From contig JALFUR010000010.1 of assembly GCA_022784465.1 (NCBI GenBank), positions 124,001 through 188,000 on the forward strand: DNA of 64,000 nucleotides, read 5' to 3'. Below, in pieces: positions 17,820 through 26,622 of this stretch. The notes beneath the pieces are model-generated. The model ran no database searches. It saw only the letters and a program-made list of their open reading frames with translations, and was not told the origin of the DNA. The position numbers and the translations under genes are program-made. The stretch comes from Christensenella sp. (GTDB lineage Bacteria > Bacillota > Clostridia > Christensenellales > UBA3700). Positions within the stretch are counted from its first letter, which is position 1. The number at the start of each line of letters is the position of its first letter.

Positions 17820-18719
17820 ATGATAATAGATAAATTAATAGAGAAAATTGAACAAACTAAAAATCCTTCAGTAATAGGACTAGATACTTGTTTTGATTAT
17901 CTACCTAAAGAAATGCAAGAAAAATGTAACAGTTTAGAAGATGTTTCAAAAGCTATAACTAAGTTTAATTTTGATCTAATAGATACTCTAAAAGACGAAA
18001 TTCCAGCAGTAAAAGTTCAAGTAGCATATTACGAGATGTATGGTGTAGAAGGCATGAAAGCTTTTAGAGATACAATAAAGTATGCAAGAGATAATGGCTT
18101 GATGGTTATTGCCGATGTAAAGAGAAATGATATAGGTTCAACAGCTTCGTGTTATTCAAGAGCATATATTGGCGCAAGCGATATCAATGGTAAAAAGATC
18201 ACTCCATTTGAAAGTGATTTTATAACGGTTAATGGGTATTTAGGAAGCGATGGAATTTTGCCATTTGTTAAAGACTGTGAGCAAAATGACAAAGGTTTGT
18301 TTGTTCTTGTTAAAACATCAAATCCAACTAGTGGAGAATTGCAAGATTTAAATATGGAAAATGGAAAAACATTGTATAATAACATGGCATCGCTAGTAGA
18401 TAAATGGGGACAAACAACAATTGGAAAATACGGTTATTCTAGTATTGGTGCCGTTGTTGGTGCAACACATAAAGAACAAGCGTTATTAATTAGAAAAGAA
18501 CATCCACATTTATTCTTCTTGATCCCTGGATATGGAGCTCAAGGAGGTAAAGCGGAAGACTTAGCAGTTTGCTTTGAAAACGGAAAAGGCGGAATTGTTA
18601 ATTCTTCTCGTGGAATTTTGTGTGCATATAAAAAGCCTGAATACGCAGGATTAGATTATAAACAAGCAGCGTTAAAGGCAGCGATTAATATGAAAAAAGA
18701 TATAACAAGGTTCATATAA
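17820..18719 (+). CDS. pyrF: orotidine 5'-phosphate decarboxylase (long form)
   Basis: A 299-residue decarboxylase forming UMP. The catalytic D-x-K-x2-D array appears as IADVKRNDIGS (D99, K101, D104). It belongs to the roughly 270-310 residue (mycobacterial/clostridial) class rather than the 230-residue E. coli type. The C-terminal PGYGAQGG phosphate loop is visible near 236. It begins two bases after pyrC and overlaps pyrK by TAATG. Confidence 0.96.
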   Translation: MIIDKLIEKIEQTKNPSVIGLDTCFDYLPKEMQEKCNSLEDVSKAITKFNFDLIDTLKDEIPAVKVQVAYYEMYGVEGMKAFRDTIKYARDNGLMVIADVKRNDIGSTASCYSRAYIGASDINGKKITPFESDFITVNGYLGSDGILPFVKDCEQNDKGLFVLVKTSNPTSGELQDLNMENGKTLYNNMASLVDKWGQTTIGKYGYSSIGAVVGATHKEQALLIRKEHPHLFFLIPGYGAQGGKAEDLAVCFENGKGGIVNSSRGILCAYKKPEYAGLDYKQAALKAAINMKKDITRFI

Positions 18720-19489
18720 TGAAAGATAGAGTAGGAAAGATAGTATATAATAAAAAGCTTCAAGAAGGCATTTATAAAATGGAACTAAAGTTTGATGACT
18801 TTGAAAAAGTTATCGGCGGACAATTCATTCACATTCTTTTAAATTCTAAAGAGCACATTTTAAGACGTCCATTCTGCATTTGCGATTTTGATGAGAAAAA
18901 TAAGAGCATCATTATTTGCTATGCAGTAGTTGGAGATGGAACAAAAGAATTGAGCAAGATGAAAGCTGGCGAAGAAGTAAAAGCTATGTTCCCACTTGGA
19001 AATGGGTATATCCCAAAAGAAAATGAAAATAAAATAGTTCTTTTAGGAGGAGGAATGGGTAGTGCGGTTTTGCCTGCTATAGCAAGAGCTTTTCCTGAGA
19101 AAGAATTTATTTCATATTTAGGTTTTGCAAATAAGGATAAAGTTGTTTTAGAAGAAGAAATGAATAAGCTATGTTCTTATGTTAAGGTGTCTACAGACGA
19201 TGGCTCATATAAAGAATCTGGATTTATAACAAATATTTTAAAACAAGATTTAGAAACTCTTAATCCTGATGCAATTGTTGTATGCGGTCCAGAAATCATG
19301 TACAAAGTAATTAAGAAAACATTTGCGGATACAAATATACCAATATACGTTTCTCTAGAGCAAAGAATGGGTTGCGGTATTGGTGCTTGCTTAGTTTGTA
19401 ATTGTAAAATTCAAAGAGATGGCAAACAGGAATATTTAAGAGTATGTAAAGATGGTCCTGTATTTAATTTATCGGAGGTTGTTCTATGA
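18719..19489 (+). CDS. pyrK: dihydroorotate dehydrogenase electron-transfer subunit
   Basis: A 256-residue flavoprotein passing electrons from PyrD to NAD+. The FAD-binding RRPF motif is at 49-52, the nucleotide-binding GGGMGSAVLP near 101, and a C-terminal [2Fe-2S] site reads CGIGACLVCNC with a fourth Cys in RVCKDGP. It overlaps its partner pyrD by ATGA, matching the expected heterotetramer stoichiometry through coupled translation. Confidence 0.96.
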   Translation: MKDRVGKIVYNKKLQEGIYKMELKFDDFEKVIGGQFIHILLNSKEHILRRPFCICDFDEKNKSIIICYAVVGDGTKELSKMKAGEEVKAMFPLGNGYIPKENENKIVLLGGGMGSAVLPAIARAFPEKEFISYLGFANKDKVVLEEEMNKLCSYVKVSTDDGSYKESGFITNILKQDLETLNPDAIVVCGPEIMYKVIKKTFADTNIPIYVSLEQRMGCGIGACLVCNCKIQRDGKQEYLRVCKDGPVFNLSEVVL

Positions 19490-20394
19490 AAAATTCCAAA
19501 GTAAATATATGTGGAATAGAATTTAAAAATCCGATAATTACCGCATCGGGAACATTTGGTTTTGGAAAAGAATATGATAAGTTTTATGATATTCAAAATC
19601 TTGGAGGTATTTGTACAAAGGGATTAACACTTAATAAAAAAGATGGAAATCCAGCTCCTAGAATAGCAGAAACATATGGTGGTATGATAAATGCTGTAGG
19701 ATTACAAAATCCTGGAATAGATTATTATTTATCCCATGATGACATAGAACTTGCAAAAAAAGATGTGGTAGTAATTGCTAATGTTGCTGGAGCAACGATA
19801 GATGATTATATTGCTATTGCTAAAAAGATTTCAAATAGCAACGCAAAGATGGTTGAGTTAAACATTTCTTGTCCAAATGTAAAAGCTGGAGGTATGGCTT
19901 TTGGCGTTAAACCTGAAATGGTTGAAAAAGTGACAAGAGCAGTTAAGGATGTATGTTCAAAACCTGTTATTACAAAGCTTTCGCCAAACGTTTCTAATAT
20001 TGCAGATAATGCAAGAGCAGCAGAAGCTGGTGGAGCGGATGCGATTTCTTTAATTAACACAATCTCTGCAATGGCAGTAAATTACAAAACTCGTAGACCA
20101 ATAATTGCAAACAATAATGGTGGAATGAGTGGTCCATGTGTAAAACCTGTGGCTTTAAAGATGGTTTGGGATTGTTATAATGCGGTAAAAATTCCTATTA
20201 TCGGATTAGGTGGAATTACAAGTTATACAGATGTTTTAGAGTTTATGATTTGTGGAGCTAGTGCAGTTGAAATTGGCACATATAATTTTACAAATCCAAT
20301 GGGAGCGTATGAGATTGCCAAAGATTTAGACGCATATTTAGAAAGAGAAAACTTAGATATAAATGAAATTATAGGAACATTAATTTTAAATTAA
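19486..20394 (+). CDS. pyrD: dihydroorotate dehydrogenase, class 1B catalytic subunit
   Basis: A 302-residue FMN enzyme. The class 1 catalytic cysteine lies in NISCPNVKAGG (C129), with substrate/FMN contacts in SGTFGFG (21-27) and KLSPNVSNI near 165. The adjacent pyrK makes it the NAD-linked 1B type, which suits an anaerobe because it does not need quinones or fumarate. Confidence 0.97.
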   Translation: MKNSKVNICGIEFKNPIITASGTFGFGKEYDKFYDIQNLGGICTKGLTLNKKDGNPAPRIAETYGGMINAVGLQNPGIDYYLSHDDIELAKKDVVVIANVAGATIDDYIAIAKKISNSNAKMVELNISCPNVKAGGMAFGVKPEMVEKVTRAVKDVCSKPVITKLSPNVSNIADNARAAEAGGADAISLINTISAMAVNYKTRRPIIANNNGGMSGPCVKPVALKMVWDCYNAVKIPIIGLGGITSYTDVLEFMICGASAVEIGTYNFTNPMGAYEIAKDLDAYLERENLDINEIIGTLILN

Positions 20395-20406
20395 CGGAGG
20401 TTAGAT

Positions 20407-20991
20407 ATGACACAAAATGAAGCATTAGAAATTTATAAAAAGACGGGAGCAGTTTTACATGGTCATTTCAAATTAACATCAGGAAGACATTCTGATACTT
20501 ATATGCAAAGTGCAAAGATATTTGTTGATACAGATTCTAGCGAAAAATTATGTAAAGCTCTTGCAGAAAAGTTATCTGATATAGAAGTTGATTTAGTTAT
20601 TTCTCCAGCAATAGGAGGGATATTAATGGGCTATGAAGTTGCTAGACAATTAAAAAAGCCAAATATATTTGCTGAAAGAGAAAATGGTGTAATGACATTG
20701 CGTAGAGGATTTACAATTCCAAAAGGAGCTAAAGTATTAGTTGTTGAGGATGTTGTTACAACAGGAGGCTCTGTAAAAGAAGTAATAGAGTTAGTTAAAT
20801 CTTTAGGCGGAGAAGTTGTAGCAGTTGCATCTATAACAGATAGAAGCAATGGCAAGGTTGATTTTGGTGTTAAATATGTTGCGCTAATAAGTATGGATAT
20901 AGTTTCTTATGAACCAGAAGAATGTCCATTGTGCAAAGAAGGAAAAATAGAATTAGTAAAACCTGGTTCAAGACAAATATTTAGTAAATAA
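20407..20991 (+). CDS. pyrE: orotate phosphoribosyltransferase
   Basis: A 194-residue type I phosphoribosyltransferase converting orotate and PRPP to OMP. The PRPP-binding [13 protein letters not shown] is at 110-122, and the flexible-loop [12 protein letters not shown] is near 90-101. It starts 12 bases after pyrD behind CGGAGG. The C-terminus has a C-P-L-C pair, a minor variation seen in some clostridial PyrE proteins. Confidence 0.96.
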   Translation: MTQNEALEIYKKTGAVLHGHFKLTSGRHSDTYMQSAKIFVDTDSSEKLCKALAEKLSDIEVDLVISPAIGGILMGYEVARQLKKPNIFAERENGVMTLRRGFTIPKGAKVLVVEDVVTTGGSVKEVIELVKSLGGEVVAVASITDRSNGKVDFGVKYVALISMDIVSYEPEECPLCKEGKIELVKPGSRQIFSK

Positions 20992-21004
20992 GGAGCGTGT
21001 AATA

Positions 21005-21841
21005 ATGGATCAAATCTCTAGAGTGTATGCAGTTTATAATTCAATCATTCAGCAAATTCCTCACTTTAAACCAAAGGTTGCTATAGTGTGCGGAACAGGG
21101 CTTGGAAGTATGGCGGAAAATATTGAATCAATATATTCTATTCCTTTCCAATTAGTAAAGGGAATGCCAAAATCTACTGTGGATGGACATGAGGGAAGAT
21201 TTGTTTTTGGATATATAGATTCTGTCCCTGTTCTTATAATGCAAGGAAGAATACATTTCTATGAAGGATATAGTGCAGAAGAGGTTGTTATTCCAATACG
21301 TGTAATGAAATTACTTGGTGTAGAATGTGTTATATTAACAAATGCGTCAGGTGGAATTACTTACACAAAACCAGGAACAATTATGCTTATTAAAGACCAT
21401 ATCTCTACTTGTGTTCCTTCTCCACTTATAGGAAAAAACTATGACAGCTTTGGAACAAGATTCCCAGATATGAGTGAGGTGTACGATAAAGAATTAATAG
21501 AGCTTGCAAAAGACGTTGCTTTATCTAAGAATGTAGAGTTGAAAGAGGGTGTATACATGCAATTTGCTGGACCTCAATATGAAACTCCTGCTGAAATAAA
21601 AATGGCAAAAGTACTTGGAGCAGATGCTGTTGGTATGTCTACCGTTATAGAAGCAATTGCTGCAGCTCATGCAGGGATGAAGGTTTTAGGGGTATCTGTT
21701 ATTTCTAATCCAGCTGCAGGTGTTAGCGAGGAAAAGATAAACCATATAGATGTTCAAAAAACCATAGTAGAAACAGCGGACGTTGTGCTTGACTTAGGTC
21801 GCAGTTTTATTAATTCACTAAGCAAGAAAAATAGATGGTAA
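21005..21841 (+). CDS. purine nucleoside phosphorylase (trimeric, PNP-I)
   Basis: A 278-residue phosphorylase cleaving inosine and guanosine with phosphate. It shows VCGTGLGSM near the N-terminus (phosphate loop), GRIHFYEGY around 80, NASGGI near 117 and the AGPQYETPAEI block near 189, typical of the trimeric PunA/DeoD-long class. It follows pyrE by 13 bases, joining purine salvage to the pyrimidine operon. Its stop overlaps the next start (ATGGTAA). Confidence 0.94.
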   Translation: MDQISRVYAVYNSIIQQIPHFKPKVAIVCGTGLGSMAENIESIYSIPFQLVKGMPKSTVDGHEGRFVFGYIDSVPVLIMQGRIHFYEGYSAEEVVIPIRVMKLLGVECVILTNASGGITYTKPGTIMLIKDHISTCVPSPLIGKNYDSFGTRFPDMSEVYDKELIELAKDVALSKNVELKEGVYMQFAGPQYETPAEIKMAKVLGADAVGMSTVIEAIAAAHAGMKVLGVSVISNPAAGVSEEKINHIDVQKTIVETADVVLDLGRSFINSLSKKNRW

Positions 21842-22263
21842 AGGTAAAGAACAAGAAGGCTTTTATTGGACTAATAGCCATAACTATTGTTGTTGTGGCT
21901 GCTGTTGTTTGCGTAATATATTTTGTAGATAAATATATGGATGTTGAATTAGAGCAGATTTCTATTAATCAAGAAGCTCAAAATGATGAATATTCATTTA
22001 AAGTTTTAAATCTTCAAAAAGAAGATACAAGTGAAAAAACAATTATAAGAGTTGACATTGTAATTGAAGCTAAAAAATCTTTAAAGTTAAAAGAATCGGA
22101 TTTTAAAGTAAATGGGGCAGTACCAATTTCAAGCGAAAATTTTTCAAGTTCATTAGGTAAAAATGAAAAAGCAGAATTTAGTTTATACTATGAAATTGAA
22201 TCTGAGCAATTACAATTTTTAGAATATGACAAATATAAAGTTGCCTTAGGCAACATAATGTAA
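21835..22263 (+). CDS. single-pass membrane protein of unknown function
   Basis: A 142-residue protein with a basic N-terminus, one hydrophobic helix (about 10-31) and an outside domain of about 110 residues that looks beta-rich, resembling DUF4352-like extracytoplasmic folds in composition only. It starts inside the phosphorylase stop and is followed at nine bases by the ABC-F gene, so it travels in the same transcript. I do not recognise a defined family. Linkage to nucleotide metabolism is by position alone. Confidence 0.7.
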   Translation: MVKVKNKKAFIGLIAITIVVVAAVVCVIYFVDKYMDVELEQISINQEAQNDEYSFKVLNLQKEDTSEKTIIRVDIVIEAKKSLKLKESDFKVNGAVPISSENFSSSLGKNEKAEFSLYYEIESEQLQFLEYDKYKVALGNIM

Positions 22264-22271
22264 GGAGATTT

Positions 22272-23843
22272 ATGATACAAGTAACAGACGTATTTTTGCA
22301 ATTTGGCGGAAGAAAACTATTTGAGGATGTTAATTTAAAGTTTACTGAAGGAAATTGCTATGGAATCATCGGGGCAAACGGTGCCGGAAAGTCCACATTT
22401 TTAAAAATATTATCAGGACAATTAGAACCAACAAGAGGAACAGTTTCTGTAGGAAAGAATGAAAGAATTAGTGTTTTGAATCAAAACCACAATGCTTTTG
22501 ACGATTGTACAGTAATGAGAACTGTTTTGCTTGGTTATAAAAAGCTTGTAGATATTATGGATGAAAAAGACGCCATTTACATGAAGGAAGATTTTTCTGA
22601 TGAAGACGGAATTCGTGCTGGTGAACTTGAAAACGAATTTAGTGAGCTTGGAGGATGGGAAGCAGAAAGTGATGCCGCATCGTTGTTAAACGAATTAGGC
22701 TTTGGTGATGAATATCATGATAAATTAATGAGTGAACTTGATGGTAAGCAAAAAGTAAAGATATTGCTTGCTCAAGCGTTGTTTGGAAATCCAGATATTT
22801 TAATTCTAGACGAGCCTACAAACGATTTAGATGCAAAGACAATTATGTGGCTTGAGAAATTCTTAATGGAGTTTAAAAACACTTTAATTATTGTTTCCCA
22901 CAATAGACACTTTTTAAATAAAGTTTGTACACATATTTGCGATGTAGATTACGGCAAGATAAACATGTATGTTGGTAACTATGATTTCTGGTATGAAACA
23001 AACCAATTATTGGCAAGACAAGCAAAAGAAGCAAATAAAAAAGCTGAAGCAAGAGCAAAAGAATTACAAGAGTTTATTCAACGTTTCTCTGCTAACGCAT
23101 CAAAGGCTAAGCAAGCAACAGCTAGAAAGAAAGAACTTGAAAAGTTGAAATTAGAAGATATAAAACCATCATTGAGAAAATATCCATATATTAATTTTGA
23201 ATTCACTCAAGAGATTGGAAGAGAGATTCTTGTTGTAGAAAATTTGACAAAGAAAGGTTATTTTGAAAATGTTTCATTTACTGTTCAAAAAGATGAAAAA
23301 ATTGCCTTTTTATCTGATAAGGCAACAACTATTTCTATGTTATTTGAAATACTTATGGGTAATCAAGAGGCAGATTCAGGAACAATTACATGGGGAAAGA
23401 CGATAACTCAATCGTATGTTCCACAAAACTTTGATAGTTATTTTGATGGGGTTCATAAATCTTTAGTAAAATGGATTGATCAATATTCTAAAGACCATAC
23501 AGAAACATATTTAAGAGGCTGGCTAGGAAGAATGCTTTTCTCTGGAGAAGAATCTCAAAAGGAAGCATGTGTACTAAGTGGAGGAGAAAAAGTTAGATGT
23601 ATGATGGCAAGAGCTATGCTTACAGGAGGAAACTTCTTAATACTTGATGAACCTACTAACCACTTAGATCTAGAAGCTATAACTTCTTTAAATAAAGGCA
23701 TGATAAATTATAAGGGAAATATACTATTTGCATCTCATGACCAAGAATTAATGCAAACTGTAGCAAATAGAATTATAGAAATTAATGGCACAAAGACATT
23801 TGATAAGTTAACAACTTATGAAGAATATCTAGATATGCAATAA
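22272..23843 (+). CDS. ABC-F family ATPase (YbiT-like)
   Basis: A 523-residue duplicated ABC ATPase without membrane parts, of the ribosome-associated ABC-F group. NBD1 has Walker A GANGAGKST (34-42) and Walker B ILILDEPTNDLD. Its signature is degenerate (ELDGKQKVK). The linker (about 240-300) is rich in Lys, Ala and Glu, as in translation factors that reach the peptidyl-transferase centre. NBD2 has a normal signature LSGGEKVR and Walker B LILDEPTNHLD, but the P-loop position reads LSDKATTIS without the GxxxxGK[ST] pattern. This loss is, to my recollection, shared with YbiT-like subgroups. It is not an antibiotic-resistance call. Confidence 0.9.
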   Translation: MIQVTDVFLQFGGRKLFEDVNLKFTEGNCYGIIGANGAGKSTFLKILSGQLEPTRGTVSVGKNERISVLNQNHNAFDDCTVMRTVLLGYKKLVDIMDEKDAIYMKEDFSDEDGIRAGELENEFSELGGWEAESDAASLLNELGFGDEYHDKLMSELDGKQKVKILLAQALFGNPDILILDEPTNDLDAKTIMWLEKFLMEFKNTLIIVSHNRHFLNKVCTHICDVDYGKINMYVGNYDFWYETNQLLARQAKEANKKAEARAKELQEFIQRFSANASKAKQATARKKELEKLKLEDIKPSLRKYPYINFEFTQEIGREILVVENLTKKGYFENVSFTVQKDEKIAFLSDKATTISMLFEILMGNQEADSGTITWGKTITQSYVPQNFDSYFDGVHKSLVKWIDQYSKDHTETYLRGWLGRMLFSGEESQKEACVLSGGEKVRCMMARAMLTGGNFLILDEPTNHLDLEAITSLNKGMINYKGNILFASHDQELMQTVANRIIEINGTKTFDKLTTYEEYLDMQ

Positions 23844-23945
23844 AATTTATCTAACTTTATTAAAATTTCTATAAAAATTGTATAAAAATTGTAAAAAAAA
23901 TATTAAAAATGTGACAAAAATTGCCAAAAATAAAATTTTCGCAAC

Positions 23946-23961
23946 ATTTTGTTGCAAAAAT
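23946..23961 (+). repeat. 16-base inverted repeat, left copy
   Basis: ATTTTGTTGCAAAAAT, identical to the reverse complement of 24301-24316. It overlaps a small GCAAC-ATTTT-GTTGC palindrome (23941-23955) just upstream of the sRNA promoter, so it may be an operator. Confidence 0.5.
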
Positions 23962-23972
23962 GCTAAAAAGTG

Positions 23973-24001
23973 TTGACAATACTTTTTTTTAGATTTATAC
24001 T
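23973..24001 (+). promoter_or_regulatory. near-consensus sigma-A promoter for a short RNA
   Basis: TTGACA (23973-23978), 17-base spacer, TATACT (23996-24001). No gene follows on this strand before the terminator at 24056-24089, so the product should be an RNA of about 80 bases. Confidence 0.8.
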
Positions 24002-24007
24002 TATCGT

Positions 24008-24089
24008 GTAAAAAATAAATAGCTCATAATTTTCCCCCTTATCATATAATTTGAGAGAGAGTTGCTATAATGGCAACTCTCTTTCTTTT
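24008..24089 (+). ncRNA. predicted small RNA, about 80 bases
   Basis: Bounded by a near-consensus promoter and a strong intrinsic terminator with no ORF of note between. The 5' half is AU-rich and unstructured. A C-run (TTTTCCCCCTTAT, 24031-24043) is single-stranded in any simple fold and is complementary to purine-rich Shine-Dalgarno regions, a common target-pairing design in Bacillota sRNAs. The 3' half is the terminator hairpin. No known family is recognised. The start point is inferred from the -10 position. Confidence 0.6.
24056..24089 (+). terminator. terminator of the short RNA
   Basis: AGAGAGTTGC (24056-24065), seven-base loop, GCAACTCTCT (24073-24082), then TTCTTTT: a ten-pair stem. 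Confidence 0.85.
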
Positions 24090-24113
24090 AATTGATCTTG
24101 TAAACTTTGAAAA

Positions 24114-24200
24114 TTACTTGCTTTCTTGGCTATTTCTTTCAGAAGCATTTTGCTTTTGATTTTTACAAGAACTTTGTTTTTGTTCTTTCTTATTGTTCAT
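24114..24200 (-). CDS. 28-residue Asn/Lys/Gln/Ser-rich micro-protein
   Basis: A 28-codon ORF whose ATG follows a perfect AGGAGG at seven-base spacing, which is rarely seen by chance in this AT-rich intergenic region. The peptide is strongly hydrophilic (about nine Lys/Arg, many Asn, Gln and Ser, one Cys near residue 12) and should be disordered. Tiny polar proteins of similar composition occur in many Clostridia without known function (from memory, not searched). It is convergent with the predicted sRNA and lies between the two copies of the 16-base inverted repeat. Confidence 0.6.
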   Translation of the reverse strand: MNNKKEQKQSSCKNQKQNASERNSQESK

Positions 24201-24300
24201 AAGATCCTCCTTTTTGATTGTATGATTATTATTTACAAATAGTTGCATTTTATTCTTTTTGTCCATAAATTTTTTTTTGAAAAATTACAAAAAAATACTA

Positions 24301-24316
24301 ATTTTTGCAACAAAAT
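24301..24316 (-). repeat. 16-base inverted repeat, right copy
   Basis: ATTTTTGCAACAAAAT, exact reverse complement of 23946-23961. A further GTTGCAAAAT follows at 24328-24337. It lies between the micro-ORF and the promoter of the SPFH gene. Confidence 0.5.
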
Positions 24317-24376
24317 GCAAAAATTCGTTGCAAAATAGACTATTTTACCAAAAACGGTACATTTTTTGACTATACA

Positions 24377-24406
24377 TTGACTATCAAAAATAAATTGGAA
24401 TATAAT
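24377..24406 (+). promoter_or_regulatory. promoter of the SPFH/zinc-ribbon operon
   Basis: TTGACT (24377-24382), 18-base spacer, TATAAT (24401-24406). This leaves a 5' leader of about 60 bases before the ATG at 24471, which has GAGGTGA. Confidence 0.75.
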
Positions 24407-24470
24407 GTTTAAGGACGTAATATTTTAATTATAAAATATTTAACGATTTATGTATTCATGAGGTGATAAA

Positions 24471-25508
24471 ATGGGTTGGTTAAAAGAACAATTTAGAAAA
24501 GTTATTGAATGGAAAGATCAAGATGAGAATGTCATTGTGTATAGATTTCCATTAGAAGACAGACGTGAAATTATGAATAAATCTGTTCTTGTTGTTAATC
24601 CTGGTCAAAAAGCTATATTTGTTCAAGAAGGACAAATTGCGGATGTTTTTTCTCCTGGAACATATAAATTGGACGATATTAAAAATCTTCCTATTTTAAC
24701 AACGTTATATAACTGGAAATATTTATGGGAAAGTCCATATAAAGGACAAATATATTTTATTTCTACAAAACAGTTTTTAAATAGAAATTGGGGCACTTCC
24801 AATCCAATTATAATGAGAGACCAAGATTTTGGTATGGTTAGAGTAAGAGGCTTTGGTACTTATTCTTTCAGTGTTGGAGATCCAACAAGTTCTATGGAAG
24901 AGTTATGTGGAGCACAAGGTATTTTGACTATTTCTAAAGTTGATGACTATTTTAGAAAGGTTATTACATCTACTTTATCTAACGTTATAGCTGAGTCTGA
25001 GATTCCAGCATTAGATTTGTCTATGCATTATGAGGAATTAGCTGATGCAGCAAGAGCAAGATTAAAAAATGATTTTGCTGAAATTGGTATTAAGCTTAAT
25101 TCTTTATATATTGAAAATCTATCATTGCCAGAAGATGTTGAGAAGATGATGGATAAGAGAACAAATGTTGGAGTTATGAACGGGGCAATGCAAGGCTATG
25201 CTCAAATGGAATCTATTGAGGCTATGAAAGACGCAGCAAAGAATGGTCAATCTATGAGTGGAATGGGAATTTCTCTAGGCGCTGGACTTGGACTTGGAAA
25301 AATGTATGCGGATAATATGTCTCAGGCTTTAAGCAGCGATGCTGATTCTAAGGTTTGTCCTGAATGTAATTCAAAAAACAAAAAGACAGCAAAGTTCTGC
25401 ACAGAATGTGGTTATAAATTTGTAGCAACAGAAAGGGTTTGCCCAGAGTGTGGTGCAAAGGTTCCAGGAAAGGGTAAATTCTGCCCTGAATGCGGCGCTA
25501 AGATTTAA
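24471..25508 (+). CDS. SPFH-domain protein with C-terminal zinc ribbons (YdjI-like)
   Basis: A 345-residue protein. An SPFH/band-7-like domain (about 20-240) is followed by a Gly/Met-rich linker and two C-terminal zinc ribbons (CPECNSKN...CTECG and CPECGAKV...CPECG, about 299-345). This is the layout of B. subtilis YdjI and the so-called virion core protein family. There YdjI acts in the PspA/YdjGHI membrane-stress complex. Here it forms an operon with a YdjG-like gene six bases downstream, but no pspA or ydjH is adjacent. It is probably peripheral to the membrane. Functional transfer is inference. Confidence 0.82.
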   Translation: MGWLKEQFRKVIEWKDQDENVIVYRFPLEDRREIMNKSVLVVNPGQKAIFVQEGQIADVFSPGTYKLDDIKNLPILTTLYNWKYLWESPYKGQIYFISTKQFLNRNWGTSNPIIMRDQDFGMVRVRGFGTYSFSVGDPTSSMEELCGAQGILTISKVDDYFRKVITSTLSNVIAESEIPALDLSMHYEELADAARARLKNDFAEIGIKLNSLYIENLSLPEDVEKMMDKRTNVGVMNGAMQGYAQMESIEAMKDAAKNGQSMSGMGISLGAGLGLGKMYADNMSQALSSDADSKVCPECNSKNKKTAKFCTECGYKFVATERVCPECGAKVPGKGKFCPECGAKI

Positions 25509-25514
25509 TAAAAT

Positions 25515-26597
25515 ATGCCAGAAAATGACGGTAAAAAAGAATTAAAAGGTAAAATTTATAAATGCGAGAATTGTGGTAGCATTCTTGTTTTTGATCCTGA
25601 AAGTCAAAAGTTAAAGTGCGGACATTGTGCATCTTTATTTGATTTACAATCAATTAAAAAAGCAATGGAATTGACTTATACTAGTTTTAGTGAAAAAGAG
25701 TATGAGCCATGGGGTGAGGCTAAATCTTACAAGTGTAGAAGTTGCGGTGCAGTAGTTGATTTTTTAGAGTATGAAACGGCGTCAAAATGTTCATTTTGTG
25801 GTGCGTCAAACATCGCTATGATTGATGATATTCCAGGATTAAAGCCTAATGCTATTTTACCTTTTGCTATTCCAAGAAATAAACTTGAAGAATATTATGC
25901 TAAATGGATGAAGTCAAAAAAGATGGCACCAAGCAAATTGAAGGATTTGTCAAGAAAAATGGATACAAGTGGTGTCTATGTTCCAATATTTACTTTTGAT
26001 ACATCTACTTCATCTTCCTATTCTATTAAGTATGGAATAACAAGATCAAAAACGGTAGGCTCGGGAAAAAATAGAAGAGTCGTTACATATACAGAATGGT
26101 ATTATGACACAGGATTTATAAATTTAGATTTTGATGATATACAAATTGAAGCTTCGCAAAAGATTTCTCAAAAAGATTTATCTAAACTTGGATATTTTGA
26201 TACAGAAAATTCTTTAGAATATAATTCACAATATATTTCAGGTTTTAATTCTGAAAGATATTCAAAAAGTCTAGATGATAGTTGGGATGATGCAAAAAAA
26301 GAAGCAGACGGAACAATAAGACAAAGGATACTAAGTAGATATCATTATGATACTTTAGGATATTTAAATGTATCTACGAATTATTCTAATATAAAATATA
26401 AATATGTATTAGTTCCTGTTTGGATAATACATTATAAATATAAGAAAAAAATTTATCCATGTATATTAAATGGTAGAACGGGAAAAGGTGTAGGTAAGGC
26501 ACCGGTATCTCCATTTAAAGCCACAGGATTAGGACTTGCAATTGCGGCAGTATGTGCGTTTATAATATATATGGTATATAAATATTTTATAGGATAA
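25515..26597 (+). CDS. zinc-ribbon membrane protein (YdjG-like, TFIIB-type ribbon)
   Basis: A 360-residue protein. There are two N-terminal zinc ribbons (CENCGS...CGHC, about 17-37, and CRSCG...CSFCG, about 74-96), a central domain, and one C-terminal membrane helix (about 333-357). The layout matches TFIIB-type zinc-ribbon proteins such as YdjG of B. subtilis, the partner of YdjI. The start lacks a clear ribosome binding site, so translation probably depends on coupling to the gene upstream. It is likely a membrane anchor for the SPFH protein. Confidence 0.78.
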   Translation: MPENDGKKELKGKIYKCENCGSILVFDPESQKLKCGHCASLFDLQSIKKAMELTYTSFSEKEYEPWGEAKSYKCRSCGAVVDFLEYETASKCSFCGASNIAMIDDIPGLKPNAILPFAIPRNKLEEYYAKWMKSKKMAPSKLKDLSRKMDTSGVYVPIFTFDTSTSSSYSIKYGITRSKTVGSGKNRRVVTYTEWYYDTGFINLDFDDIQIEASQKISQKDLSKLGYFDTENSLEYNSQYISGFNSERYSKSLDDSWDDAKKEADGTIRQRILSRYHYDTLGYLNVSTNYSNIKYKYVLVPVWIIHYKYKKKIYPCILNGRTGKGVGKAPVSPFKATGLGLAIAAVCAFIIYMVYKYFIG

Positions 26598-26622
26598 TAA
26601 TATAAATACGGAGGATATAACG

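Noticed and set aside
23873-23900. Tandem ATAAAAATTGT repeats after the ABC-F gene
   Set aside because: Two imperfect AT-rich units only; expected by chance in such low-GC sequence.
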